A stretch of 20,015 nt of DNA from Bondarzewia mesenterica (lineage: Eukaryota > Basidiomycota > Agaricomycetes > Russulales > Bondarzewiaceae). Made by a program: the position numbers and the translations under genes. The notes under the pieces are model-generated. The model saw only the letters and a list, made by a program, of their open reading frames with translations. It was not told the origin of the DNA and did not search any database. The DNA lies in assembly GCA_004802705.1 (NCBI GenBank), contig SGPL01000574.1:559-20573 (forward strand), written 5' to 3'. Shown piece after piece: positions 11,486 through 19,184 of the stretch. How positions within the stretch are numbered: position 1 is the stretch's first letter; each line of letters opens with the position of its first letter.

Positions 11486-11506
11486 GTAAGCTGAATATTT
11501 TCTCAG
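11486..11506 (+). other. 21-nt intron-like interval at the KDZ truncation point
   Basis: The bases GTAAG...TTTTCTCAG directly follow the Q-K-G-K motif of the transposase, where a phase-2 splice would keep the frame open to the TAA at 11,631-11,633. At 21 nt it is too short for ordinary splicing; it may be an intron with its centre deleted, or the two ends of different introns joined by a deletion that removed the C-terminal half. Confidence 0.3.
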
Positions 11507-11600
11507 GCTGAGGCCAAAGCTAAAGATGAAGCTGAGGCTAAAGCCAAAGCTGAAGCTGAAGTTTAAAGCCAAGGTCAATGCTGAAGCTGAAGGCAANGCN
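11507..11600 (+). repeat. 6-bp tandem repeat (GCTGAG / GCTAAA / GCTGAA)
   Basis: About fifteen hexamer-like units encode alternating Ala-Glu and Ala-Lys in one frame and a Lys/Leu-rich string in another; all three frames are nearly free of stops because of the repeat. It sits where the second half of the KDZ transposase should begin, and its composition recalls the acidic tails of the two other decayed genes in this block. Confidence 0.75.
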
Positions 11601-11633
11601 AATGCTAATGTTNATNTCAGTACTGATCCTTAA

Positions 11634-12837
11634 TATCTTTAACCTTGTTTAGACAAATAAACATNNATTAGTTCCTCAGTGGTGCACTGAAGACAGTCAG
11701 CAATCNCCCTTAGGTCTTCATTCTNTATGATATTATGTGCTAGTATGGTATGCACCTTTTACGATGATGCNGTGAAAGATGGTTNTCAACCTAGGTATGA
11801 TTTAGATTTTCCTGCTTTCTCAAAATATACCTATTGTTCNATGNGATTNTTTTTNGAAGTTTGAGATGTGTTTATGGTGCAAATATTCCTGGGCTCAGGA
11901 AATAGTTGTGGTGTGGGTAATATCTCCTTGTCAGAAGAAGATGCAACCAGAAAAGAGTGTGAACTGAATTTTCAGTTCAAGAGTATGAGTTCAGNCAAAA
12001 GATTCTTCAAGCTACAGAACGTNGATATATTCAGGTGTTGCAATATGAACAACACTACGACTGAATACAAATATATCTTAANAATACTCAGTAGCAACCC
12101 TAGGATTTACGACCTAGCTGATTACTAAAGAGAACAGATAAGAAAAATGACTGGGGGAAAAGTACGTGCTCTCTTTCTCNTTAAAAGCTCTNCTTTTATA
12201 CCTTTCTGAATCCCTGCTTTGTAATCCAAGTTTCTCTCCTTCTTTTNCCTTNTANAATATTCCTGCTTTACCATGATGTTTCCCTGAATTTTTTCAGAAT
12301 TTTCTACCAACTTCTTGCATTTTTTCTTCTGTTTTCCTTCTTCCAACGTTCCAGCAAATTCTTCATCCTTCTGTGACTTTCTTTACCTTTCTGGCTCCTT
12401 CTGTACTAGATTATAAATTGTCCAAAATTCAGAATCAAAGAATGTGTTAGTCATCCTGAATAACAGTAGTGGTTCAGATGTTTAAGGATGAGCATACAAA
12501 TGAGGGGGGAAAATATTTCAAATGAAGACTTTTTTAGAAATATCTGCTCGAATAAATCTCTAAAAATTTGAATAAAATCTACAACTCAGAATAAGAATGT
12601 CCTTGTCAAACTAAGCATGTAAAAGAGAGTGATGACTTGTAAAATGAACTAGAACTTGAAGATCATAACTGCAAAAATAGTAATAATCATGAGCCAAAGA
12701 GGAATTTATAGTCTGCTTGCCCATTCCCATATTCTCTATCTCTGTTTCCTATCACTTTCTTCTTGTAGTATGTCAGTGAGAGTTAATACTAAATGCGTAT
12801 GAGTATTTTGTCCCACAAATCTAAAGATGGCTGAATA
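11634..12837. other. AT-rich region with no recognisable gene
   Basis: Both strands were read. There is an open stretch at 11,868-12,128 (plus) and one at 12,125-12,346 (minus, Lys/Glu/Gln-rich), but neither shows family motifs or continues beyond its own stops. Ns end at 12,255 and the CpG-poor composition persists to about 12,838. The 3' end of the ancient block should lie here, but I could not find terminal inverted repeats by eye. Confidence 0.45.
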
Positions 12838-13089
12838 TCATCGAATTGGTGGAATGGCCGCCCAGTGGCTAGGCACTACCAGCATGCTTGTTTCTCCATA
12901 CTTCTCCACCTCAAACTCTACCCAAGACCTCTGATATCGCTTCACCCTCGACACAGTTCTGCGCAGCAAAATTTCCTCATTGAAAATGCTTCTTCGCGCT
13001 TTGATACGAATACCGATGTCTATTGGTCACTGTGGTTCGTCCAGAAGCTGCCAAATGCTATCCATCTCTGGATGGGCATTTATAGTCAT
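12838..13089 (-). pseudogene. Unidentified coding-like stretch at the composition boundary
   Basis: A minus-strand frame starting with an ATG at 13,089 runs about 83 codons to a TGA at 12,838-12,840, with a single internal TGA at 13,027-13,029 where Gln/Trp or Arg would fit (…LLDEPQ-stop-PIDIGIRI…). Downstream it reads RIKARRSIFNEEILLRR, VKRYQRSWVEFEVEKYGE and VVPSHWAAIPPIR. Codon use and CpG content are high, unlike everything to its left. It could be the C-terminal extension of the gypsy polyprotein beyond the integrase, or the end of a separate gene cut by the boundary. I do not recognise a family. Confidence 0.35.
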
Positions 13090-13329
13090 GTATAGATTGG
13101 AGACATCGGCGAGCAGAGGGGGGCACGATAAGAATAGGCATAGAAACGATGGATGATAAGCTCACCGTGATGAGATCGTTCGAGCTTCTTGTTTCAGAAG
13201 TGGAAGTGATGGAAGATGAGACACAGATTTGAATGATGGAAGAGGAAGACATAAGGCTTTAGAATGAATGTGGGTTTGTGGTATAAGGAGTGAAGATAGA
13301 TTTTGAGTGTTTTTATTCTAAAGCAATAA

Positions 13330-14350
13330 GCGACTCACATTGCTCTTCATTCGTTAGCCGAGTTACGGCATTTCAGCCAATTTTTCTACATGTTTATAGC
13401 CAAAACCGTATTTGAGCATGACAGCATTTTCTAGAGATGATGATGAGGGGACCAGTATAGCAAGGTCGCATCTTGTAGTTGAGGGACTTCTCGATCGCAC
13501 TATATCACATGAGGATGAGTGAGCTGGGTTGAAAGTTGAAGTCATGGATGGTGGCGATGTGGTCGCATTCAAACTTGATCGCAGCTTGGATGTGAGCTTC
13601 GTAAACCTTAGAATGAAGGGAGGTGAGGTTGGACTTGCATTTCTGGAGAGTGATAGCATGGTGGGCAATAAGATCAGTGGAGAAAATGAAGGAAGATGGG
13701 GAAGGCAGAAGGTATGTGGCTTCAGTGATGTCGAGAGAAACTAGGGGATGGGTACCGATTGTGGTGAAGTATGGTGATCAGCCCAGAAGATGGAATAAGT
13801 CACATGGTTCCATTTTGATTAGTCGCTATTGACTGCCTTAAAGAGGGCTTGGCGGACATCAAAGTGCGATCATTCTGTGATACCATTCACATGGGAGTTG
13901 TAGCTAGAGATGCGGATATGGTGAACATGGTACTTCTTCACGAGGTAGGTGAGAGCCTTGACAAATGCAGAGCCATTATCAGAGACAATCTCGCAGAGAG
14001 CACCCCATCGGCACAGGATATCCTCGAATATCCAATCGGCGAGTGCAGCGCTGGATTCCTGTTGAAGCATGCAAAATTTGGAGTAATGTGAGATTGAACA
14101 GTGACCTTAGATGAGGTATTTGAAGCTGCCAGCCTTGGGCATATGCATGGTGTCCATGTACATCTTCATGAAGAGAGACACAGGGGTCGCAATGGTCAGA
14201 GGAATAAGAATATTAGATGTTTATCAAAGTTGGCAGATGTGGCAAGTGCGAACGAACCAGGCAATATCTTGTCACATCATCAGCCATCAGAAGCGAAGTG
14301 CGATGAGCACTGTAGTCACGTAAATACCTTTGTGGGTAACTTCATTGTGT
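13330..14350 (-). pseudogene. gypsy integrase domain
   Basis: The integrase core reads MYMDTMHMPKAG, then WIFEDILCRWGAL, EIVSDNGSAFVKAL and YNSHVNGITE. All three acidic catalytic residues are present: Asp at 14,152-14,154, Asp at 13,978-13,980 and Glu at 13,873-13,875. The next codon is TGA (13,870-13,872) where the family has Arg, followed by SHFDVRQALFKAV. The C-terminal chromatin/DNA-binding part follows (YEAHIQAAIKFECDH, YSAIEKSLNYKMRPCYTGPL, about 13,590-13,440), with a TGA before YSAIEK, again in place of Arg. The frame continues toward 13,330 and fades. An HHCC-type zinc module should precede the core (near 14,250-14,350), but it is not clearly legible. Confidence 0.9.
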
Positions 14351-14699
14351 AGAGTGGTTAAAATCACGATACAATGATCGAGGAATGTGATGAGCTTGTG
14401 ATGACTATGAGAATCCTTGCACCAAAGCTTGTTAGATGCGATGAAGAATTTAGTGCAATAGCAGAGGAAGGTGGTGTATATTCTGCATCAGAAAGTGTCA
14501 AAGAGCATTTCATAGATTTGTGCTAGTCATGAACTTGTTCAAGGTGAAAATCGGCAGCATGGTCATTGTTGGAGTGGGAAACATCGCTGTAGGAGATGGT
14601 GGGCATGAGAGGTATATCCTGAGTATCAATATCGATTGTGATGTTGTTTGGGTAGGTAGGAAGAATGATGGTAGGAGAGGAAGTGGAAGGCAAATTGAT

Positions 14700-15300
14700 G
14701 AGGTGAAGGAACCATAGATATTGTCGATCCAGACTTTGAAGTTATCGGAAGGCTCAGCAATATCGCCAGGCTGTGGAGGTCAGCGCGATAATTTATTTGG
14801 GGTATGAAGGGTACTTGGAACGTGGTCGAAAGTAAAATGAAAGATGAGAATGGAGATAATCCAGCGATTGATGCTGGTGCTAGGTTCAAGATCAGGATTG
14901 GTGAGCATGCCCTTAATATAGTGTGCATCAACTTCGATAATAAGGTTGTGAATACTGATGAGATAGAGCTTGAGTGATCACAGAGCGCAAAAAAGGCCAT
15001 AGAGTTCGAGCTTGGGCTGAGAGAATTAGGCTTCGCAGTCATTGAGAGTGATAGAGCCAAAATGAGTGTAGTAGCAGATCTTGAAATTATCAGGATTGCA
15101 TTGGCATAGGTAAAAGCTGACAGCGATGTGTGAAGTATTGACAGCAAGGATAACAGGGGCTTTGGAGGAATAGTCGATCAGACGCAGTATGGGGGAGGCG
15201 AGTAGAGCTGCTTTGAGGTTTTCTTGAGCAGCGATCTGGTCAGGTCCAAAGTGGAAGGGTTCTTCTTTGTGCATAAACTTGGTGAGCACATTGATGAGCA
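14700..15300 (-). pseudogene. gypsy RNase H domain
   Basis: Starting next to the insertion the frame reads LTKFMHKEEPFHFGPDQIAA, LLASPILRLIDYS, PVILAVNTSHIAV, LCQCNPDNFK and YYTHFGSITLNDCEA, then a TAA at 15,026-15,028, FSQPKLELYGLF, a TGA, EVDAHYIKGML, INRWIISILIFHFTFDHVP, another TGA after LSR, and ends with KVWIDNIYG at 14,711-14,736. Relative to the usual family sequence Arg has become His in THFGS and AHYIKG, Cys in NDCEA, and stop after CAL and after LSR. RNase H degrades the RNA of the replication hybrid; this copy is dead. Confidence 0.9.
15294..15300 (+). repeat. Left 7-bp direct repeat flanking the insertion (ATGAGCA)
   Basis: ATGAGCA here is repeated at 16,341-16,347, exactly at the two places where the gypsy polyprotein stops and resumes. 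It is interpreted as a target-site duplication, possibly 5-6 bp long with chance extension. Confidence 0.65.
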
Positions 15301-15380
15301 CCCCTGCTCCCTAACCTTAGAGACTACTATTTTGATCCCTTTGTTTCAGATCCCAAGACTCCCTCATTCTAGTCCTTTTG

Positions 15381-15448
15381 CGATATCTTGTGATATCTTC
15401 CGACCTCTTGCGATCTTTAGCGATCTTGCGATCTTTTGTGATCTCTTC
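15381..15448 (+). repeat. 10-bp tandem repeat, seven units (CGATATCTTG-like)
   Basis: Units begin at 15,381, 15,391, 15,401, 15,411, 15,421 (8-bp variant), 15,429 and 15,439, with consensus YGATMTCTTK. Located about 450-510 bp upstream of the TATA box in the LTR-like insertion. Confidence 0.8.
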
Positions 15449-15891
15449 TTAGCTTGCCTGCTTCGATCTCTGATCATGAGACCACTCTTTGTCAACGCTC
15501 CAGACCTACTCCACGTGTTGGACTTCCGTGATCGACTAATGCCGAGTAGCACTCAAGCTCATCCATTCGGCGCAATAGTTTTCAGTACCATCAGCTGGCC
15601 ATCTGCGACATCGCCCACATCCCATTCTGATCCGATATTGCTCGAGGCACACGCTCCTCCATTCCATCATTTTATCACCTGTTATTTCCAGGAGACTTTG
15701 CAGGGTGCCTATCGGGTTCGACAGATTACCTTTTTACCTTTCGATCTCACATGCTTTTGCTTCCCTTCGCACCGATGCCGGATTACCAGTCACTGAATGT
15801 TCCTGTTCCTGTTTTTCATTCTGTTCTTCCTGCTCTGACTTCGCTCTTGTTTGCTATATCTTTTAGTCCCCCTTCTCTGCTCCCTGCTCAG

Positions 15892-15898
15892 TATATAA
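15892..15898 (+). promoter_or_regulatory. TATA box of the LTR-like insertion (TATATAA)
   Basis: TATATAA in a C/T-rich context (CTGCTCAGTATATAAGC) near the middle of the insertion, pointing to plus-strand transcription and so opposite to the host gypsy element. Fits a U3 promoter with the R region starting about 30 bases downstream. Confidence 0.6.
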
Positions 15899-16340
15899 GC
15901 TACGATACGTCTTTGTGAAATATCAGATCAGTCTATGGACTTCAGACCTCATTTCACCTGTGTGAACTGCGACTGCGACCTGCAACCTTGTGACTTTGAC
16001 TTTGCTTTTGCTGTGACCTACTGTGACCCTCGACTTTGCTGTGACCTTCGACATTGCTCCTCTATCTCTAAACACCGTGCTTCATCTCTATATCCTATCC
16101 ATCCTCCCGTTCTATATCATCTCGGACCTTTGACCCAAATATTGCACCAACTTCGCACCTTCATTGGAACATTGCTCTAATATTACACTTGATCACATGC
16201 TCTCATTCCTCCTTTGTACCCATCTACTCACACACCTGTGTCTTTGCAGCAGATGTCTACTCGACTCATCCTCTTGCACATCACTTGTGGTGTCTTCTGG
16301 GGTGTTGTTTCTCCCCTAGGGGCATCACGAGTGTAACAGC

Positions 16341-16347
16341 ATGAGCA
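16341..16347 (+). repeat. Right 7-bp direct repeat flanking the insertion (ATGAGCA)
   Basis: Partner of the copy at 15,294-15,300. Removing the insertion and one copy brings the two parts of the gypsy pol frame together with a one-base offset, which decay can explain. Confidence 0.65.
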
Positions 16348-17351
16348 TGATGGGTGAAGTTGTGAATGAAAATGCAAACGATGCTAATGGTTCTGAGAAA
16401 TGTGTAAACATTGGACAAGTCACGACAAGGGCCCTAGCTGATAATCTTCTCGATGTGAGGCTCTTTGGGTAGGCAACCATTGGGCATACAGTGATGTCTG
16501 ACCACTGTAATTTTGGGTGAACAGAGAATCACCTTATGACTGGAAAAGGTTTCACCGGAATACTTCATGCGCTGGACGACATGATTGAGACTTTGAAAGT
16601 GTCCCCAGATGAAGCGACGAATGTAAGGATTATTGGGATGAGTTTCAGGTGATCCATCAGGGAGTAGGTATTGAGTTGCAGGGCCATGAACTGGTATGTC
16701 ATCAATATAAGAGATAGTAGTATCGGGGATTTTGGGTTGCAGGATGAAGGTGACATCATCATAGAAGATGGAGACCAAATTTATCCAACCCATAGGGAGA
16801 GTGACAAGGTGAAGTGCACCTTAGGGGGTTTGAAAGGTCGTATAATCATGCGAGGACTCGGCGAGAGTTCGCTCATCATATCCAACATAGAGATCGAGCA
16901 TACTGCTATCGGCGCAGCTCACAAATTGTTCAGCAATCTGATCAGTGTATGATGGGATGCCAGAATGTTGGATGGTGATTGTATTGAGTAGTTTGAGGCT
17001 GTGGACAAGGTGAAGACTAGAGCCATCCTTTTTGATAACAATAAACCATTGAGAGTGATAAGAGGAGTTTGAAGGTTCATAAACTCCAGCTGCGATCTTA
17101 GTGCGGATAACATCACAGACTTTATTGTAGATCCCAGGAGGAATTGGCATATTGTGAAGGACTTAGGGCTTGTGAATGACCACAAGCATATCGACAGGAG
17201 GAAAGAAGTCTTTATGAAAGTAGCCATGCTCGGTATCATTCTACGCGAAGCCTTTGTTCTGCACACACATGAAGTGATGCATGAGATCGCATTCAGCAGG
17301 CCAGAGAAAATCGCCAGAGTGGATGTTGTTAATGATATCATGACATTCTAA
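16341..17351 (-). pseudogene. gypsy reverse transcriptase domain
   Basis: The frame reads PIPPGIYNKVCDVIRTKI, YEPSNSSYHSQWFIVIKKDG, LVHSLKLLN, TIQHSGIPSYTDQIAEQF, MLDLYVGYDER (first catalytic Asp, about 16,871-16,901), TTFQTP, a TAA near 16,821, then LVTLPMGWINLVSIFYDDV and the catalytic YIDD box at 16,698-16,709 followed by IPVHGP. Toward 16,341 come GPCRDLSNVYTFLRTI after a TAG. The domain copies element RNA into DNA in Gag particles. Catalytic residues survive, but at least two stops and the insertion break the frame. Confidence 0.95.
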
Positions 17352-17788
17352 AGTGTAGTGACCAAAAGGATGAAATAGTAGGGGGGTAGGACTGAGATAA
17401 GGCATATCTGCCAGTGGATCACTGGAGATATTGTGAATGATGCAAAACTTATCAGGAAGTTCGGCTAAGACCGGGCATACTTTTTGAGCGACAGGCTTGT
17501 ACTTAGGCTTTGCAGCGAAGACAGAGACCAGATCATTGTGAAGAGTCGATAGAAGAGATTAAATGAGAACTTGAGAGGCAGGATTTGGAGTGAACGTAGA
17601 CAAAAGAGATGAGTCGAAGGCAGATGGGTCAGATCGGGAAAATATCACAGAGTTGCAGGCAGAAAGATATGAAAGTCAGATATTAAAAAGTGGAGAGGTA
17701 GAAGGGTCGAGAGGGCGAAAAGCTTCAAATTGCAGATGCAATTGAGTATCTATGGCTATGATGAGCATAAGTTCTTCTTAATCATCGA
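17352..17788 (-). pseudogene. gypsy protease-to-RT linker
   Basis: No catalytic motif falls here. It keeps the same orientation and the position of the poorly conserved linker between the protease and the reverse transcriptase; short phrases such as HPFGHYTLECHDI near 17,340 read in frame on the RT side. Assigned by position. Confidence 0.6.
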
Positions 17789-18180
17789 TCAAATCCTTGA
17801 TCTGTGAAAAACCTTTCTGTTGCTTTCGACGAAGCGTGGCAGTCCTCTTGCCAATATCAGCACGGTCACATTGTGTCCAGTATTCAGATCATGAATGATG
17901 ACGGTCTGGTTCTCGTTGGTGAAGTTCTTGATAATGCTTTCAGTAAGAACATTAAAGGGGTGACCCAGGAGGATGTCATAAGCTGGTTCACGAATAACAT
18001 GGACTTGAAGATAAAGCGCGATATTACTGATGAGAAATGAGACATTGCATGCTAGAACAAGGGACTTGTCGATTTTGCCATTCGCAGATTGCATGTTGAG
18101 CATGATATTGGGGTTATGTATGAGGGCCAGTTCATTGTAGACTTCTTCGAACATTGCGATAATCTGTGACCCAGGATCAA
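17789..18180 (-). pseudogene. gypsy aspartic protease domain
   Basis: The active-site motif reads IVDPGSQIIA with the Asp codon at 18,176-18,178, and the flap/C-terminal motif is YDILLGHPFNVL near 17,960 (family usually LLGRPF; Arg to His is again a CpG-type change). Open from 18,154 to 17,789. The protease cleaves the Gag-Pol polyprotein and acts as a dimer. The D-P-G-S form instead of D-S/T-G is normal, as far as I recall, for this mushroom gypsy lineage. Confidence 0.9.
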
Positions 18181-18563
18181 CAATGAATTTGACTCGCTGT
18201 TGATGATCAATGAGGGGTAGGATAGAGCGAAGTGCAGATGATTCCTTTGTGACAATGAGAGGTTCAGATTCTTTATCAGGTGCAATCGAATTGAAGTAGG
18301 CTTCATATAGGTCCAGAATAATGAGCGGCCCTTCAGGAGGTACAAGTGGCTGGTGGAGGATTTGTGCAAATGAGGCTGTTGCGATATCAGATGAAGTATT
18401 CTCGATGTTGCAGGGTTGGTCGAGATTGTCAAGGGCAAAGGGGAGGGCATCATCTTTGCATCAAGATCTTGGCTTATCTGTTATCATGCTGAGGTATGCA
18501 TCAGCCAGCAGTTGCTTTGCAAATTTGGGCATGAACTTCCGAAAAGAGTGATAAAAGCTCACA
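18181..18563 (-). pseudogene. gypsy segment preceding the protease
   Basis: Reads in frame into the protease with EPLIVTKESSALRSILPLI and DHQQR before the active-site motif, which is the usual lead-in of this gypsy lineage. Nearer 18,550 phrases such as CELLSLFSEVHAQI match the conserved segment that follows the Gag linker. Several stops interrupt it. Confidence 0.7.
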
Positions 18564-19184
18564 CTAGGTGATCATGATCGGGGATGACATAGCCCTGTCG
18601 TAAAAATCTTTTGTGACTGCCTCATTATAGATTGGCATCATTGTGCGATATGCAGATTCTTGCTTCTTAATTGCAGGTGGTTGTGGAACCTCATTGGTGA
18701 CTTGATTGACAGGTAGGACATAGGTCACATCATGGGCTGCAGCATATGGATAAATGAGAGAATCTACCTGCTGTGTGGATTCAGCAGGGGCTGGTTTTGG
18801 ATGCAGAAGAACCTGAACATATGAAACTGGGCACAAGACCTTCGGAGCAGTAGGGCACGGTACTTTGGGAGTGTTATTACTAGGTTCTTCATTACTGTCG
18901 GCTTTAGAGCATTGCATGATTGTGGTCCTAGGTTGTCACTGATTGCAAAGTTAGAACAGTTCCCATTCAAGGCTGGCGATGTGATCATCTGTTGTCAGAT
19001 GATAGGCAGAGAGATGCATAGTTGTAGCAATCGCAGGGGCTAGAGGATCAGCAGGGTCAGGTGTGGAATGATTATAGTAGATGTTGGGTAATACATTGAG
19101 AAGTAGCTATCCTCGCATGATCTGTCCTGGGTTGCGATGATGCCATTCATTAATGCGCTCTTTCAACCAAAGCCCTGGAATACT
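18564..19184 (-). pseudogene. gypsy Gag C-terminal linker
   Basis: Low-complexity Pro/Ala/Thr-rich stretch, open from 18,917 to 18,564, with the lineage-typical phrases IYPYAAAHDVTYV and YDRAMSSPIMIT. It connects the nucleocapsid zinc knuckle to the protease and shows no catalytic motif. Confidence 0.7.

Larger units (their letters stand above)
9779..11633 (+). pseudogene. KDZ-superfamily transposase, N-terminal half with CxC2 cysteine cluster, decayed
   Basis: KDZ proteins are cut-and-paste DNA transposases with N-terminal cysteine clusters. Here the plus strand reads an N-terminal basic segment (KRRYIKLDV; SHGIKVKTV, 9,860-9,940), then the CxC2-type cluster at 10,140-10,450: SQNDYIRD, CSN[Y]KEE, RCLDCFNH, GC[Y]-stop-DAYH, SPF[Y]..IEQW.GLYFTPA, ILHFKHGEKP. 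Next come TIVDCSNIHQLCAH and DIQLLNLGLY (10,621-10,720), FTF, VLDDFLVNNLECKT, ALNFYSKL, VTSSAF (to 10,865), FIKWHGFRHQADSN (about 11,000), FCPA[Y] (11,062-11,076), YTRSFVIDKNFSTKY and MITDEDYKAHLEEVKE (11,130-11,275), and the KDZ hallmark ACAQYSCFCPHAVIDFQKGK (11,424-11,483; the usual form has Arg-His-Gly after CA). Order and spacing follow the family. The catalytic C-terminal half is missing: after the Q-K-G motif the frame runs into an Ala/Glu/Lys repeat and stops at 11,633. In-frame stops fit former Gln, Arg and Trp codons. Confidence 0.88.
15301..16340 (+). mobile_element. 1,040-bp LTR-like insertion within the gypsy polyprotein
   Basis: The gypsy frame breaks off at 16,341 just after the motif reading NFTHHAH and resumes at 15,300 with the start of RNase H, so the interval is foreign. 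It is flanked by ATGAGCA on both sides, has no long conserved frame, is CpG-rich (about 35 per kb by hand count), contains a TATA box in the plus direction at 15,892, a 10-bp tandem array in the upstream half, and GTGACC/CGACTTTG repeats at about 15,967-16,060. Its right end CATCACGAGTGTAACA looks like a gypsy LTR terminus; the left end (CCCCTGCTCC) lacks a clear TG start. Most likely a solo LTR left by recombination, less likely a non-autonomous element. Confidence 0.7.

Noticed and set aside
1200..11640. Non-standard genetic code with TAA/TAG read as Gln
   Set aside because: Stops also occur as TGA and fit Trp or Arg as well as Gln, Ns and frame breaks accompany them, and Cys codons have decayed to Tyr. 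Decay explains all of these.
12125..12346. Lys/Glu-rich minus-strand ORF
   Set aside because: Low-complexity purine-rich sequence with several Ns, no motif and no continuation.
1..12840. Terminal inverted repeats bounding the KDZ block
   Set aside because: No convincing inverted pair was found by eye near either end; a computed search is needed before any boundary can be claimed.
13529..14352. Plus-strand ORFs at 13,529-13,744, 13,849-14,091 and 14,101-14,352
   Set aside because: All are antisense to the gypsy integrase, whose catalytic residues are on the minus strand.
14626..15147. 173-codon minus-strand ORF
   Set aside because: It is an off-frame shadow of the RNase H domain; the true frame shows the conserved motifs with stops.
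15224..15796. 190-codon plus-strand ORF
   Set aside because: It crosses the junction between gypsy RNase H and the insertion and has no motif; it is chance openness in CpG-rich LTR-like sequence.
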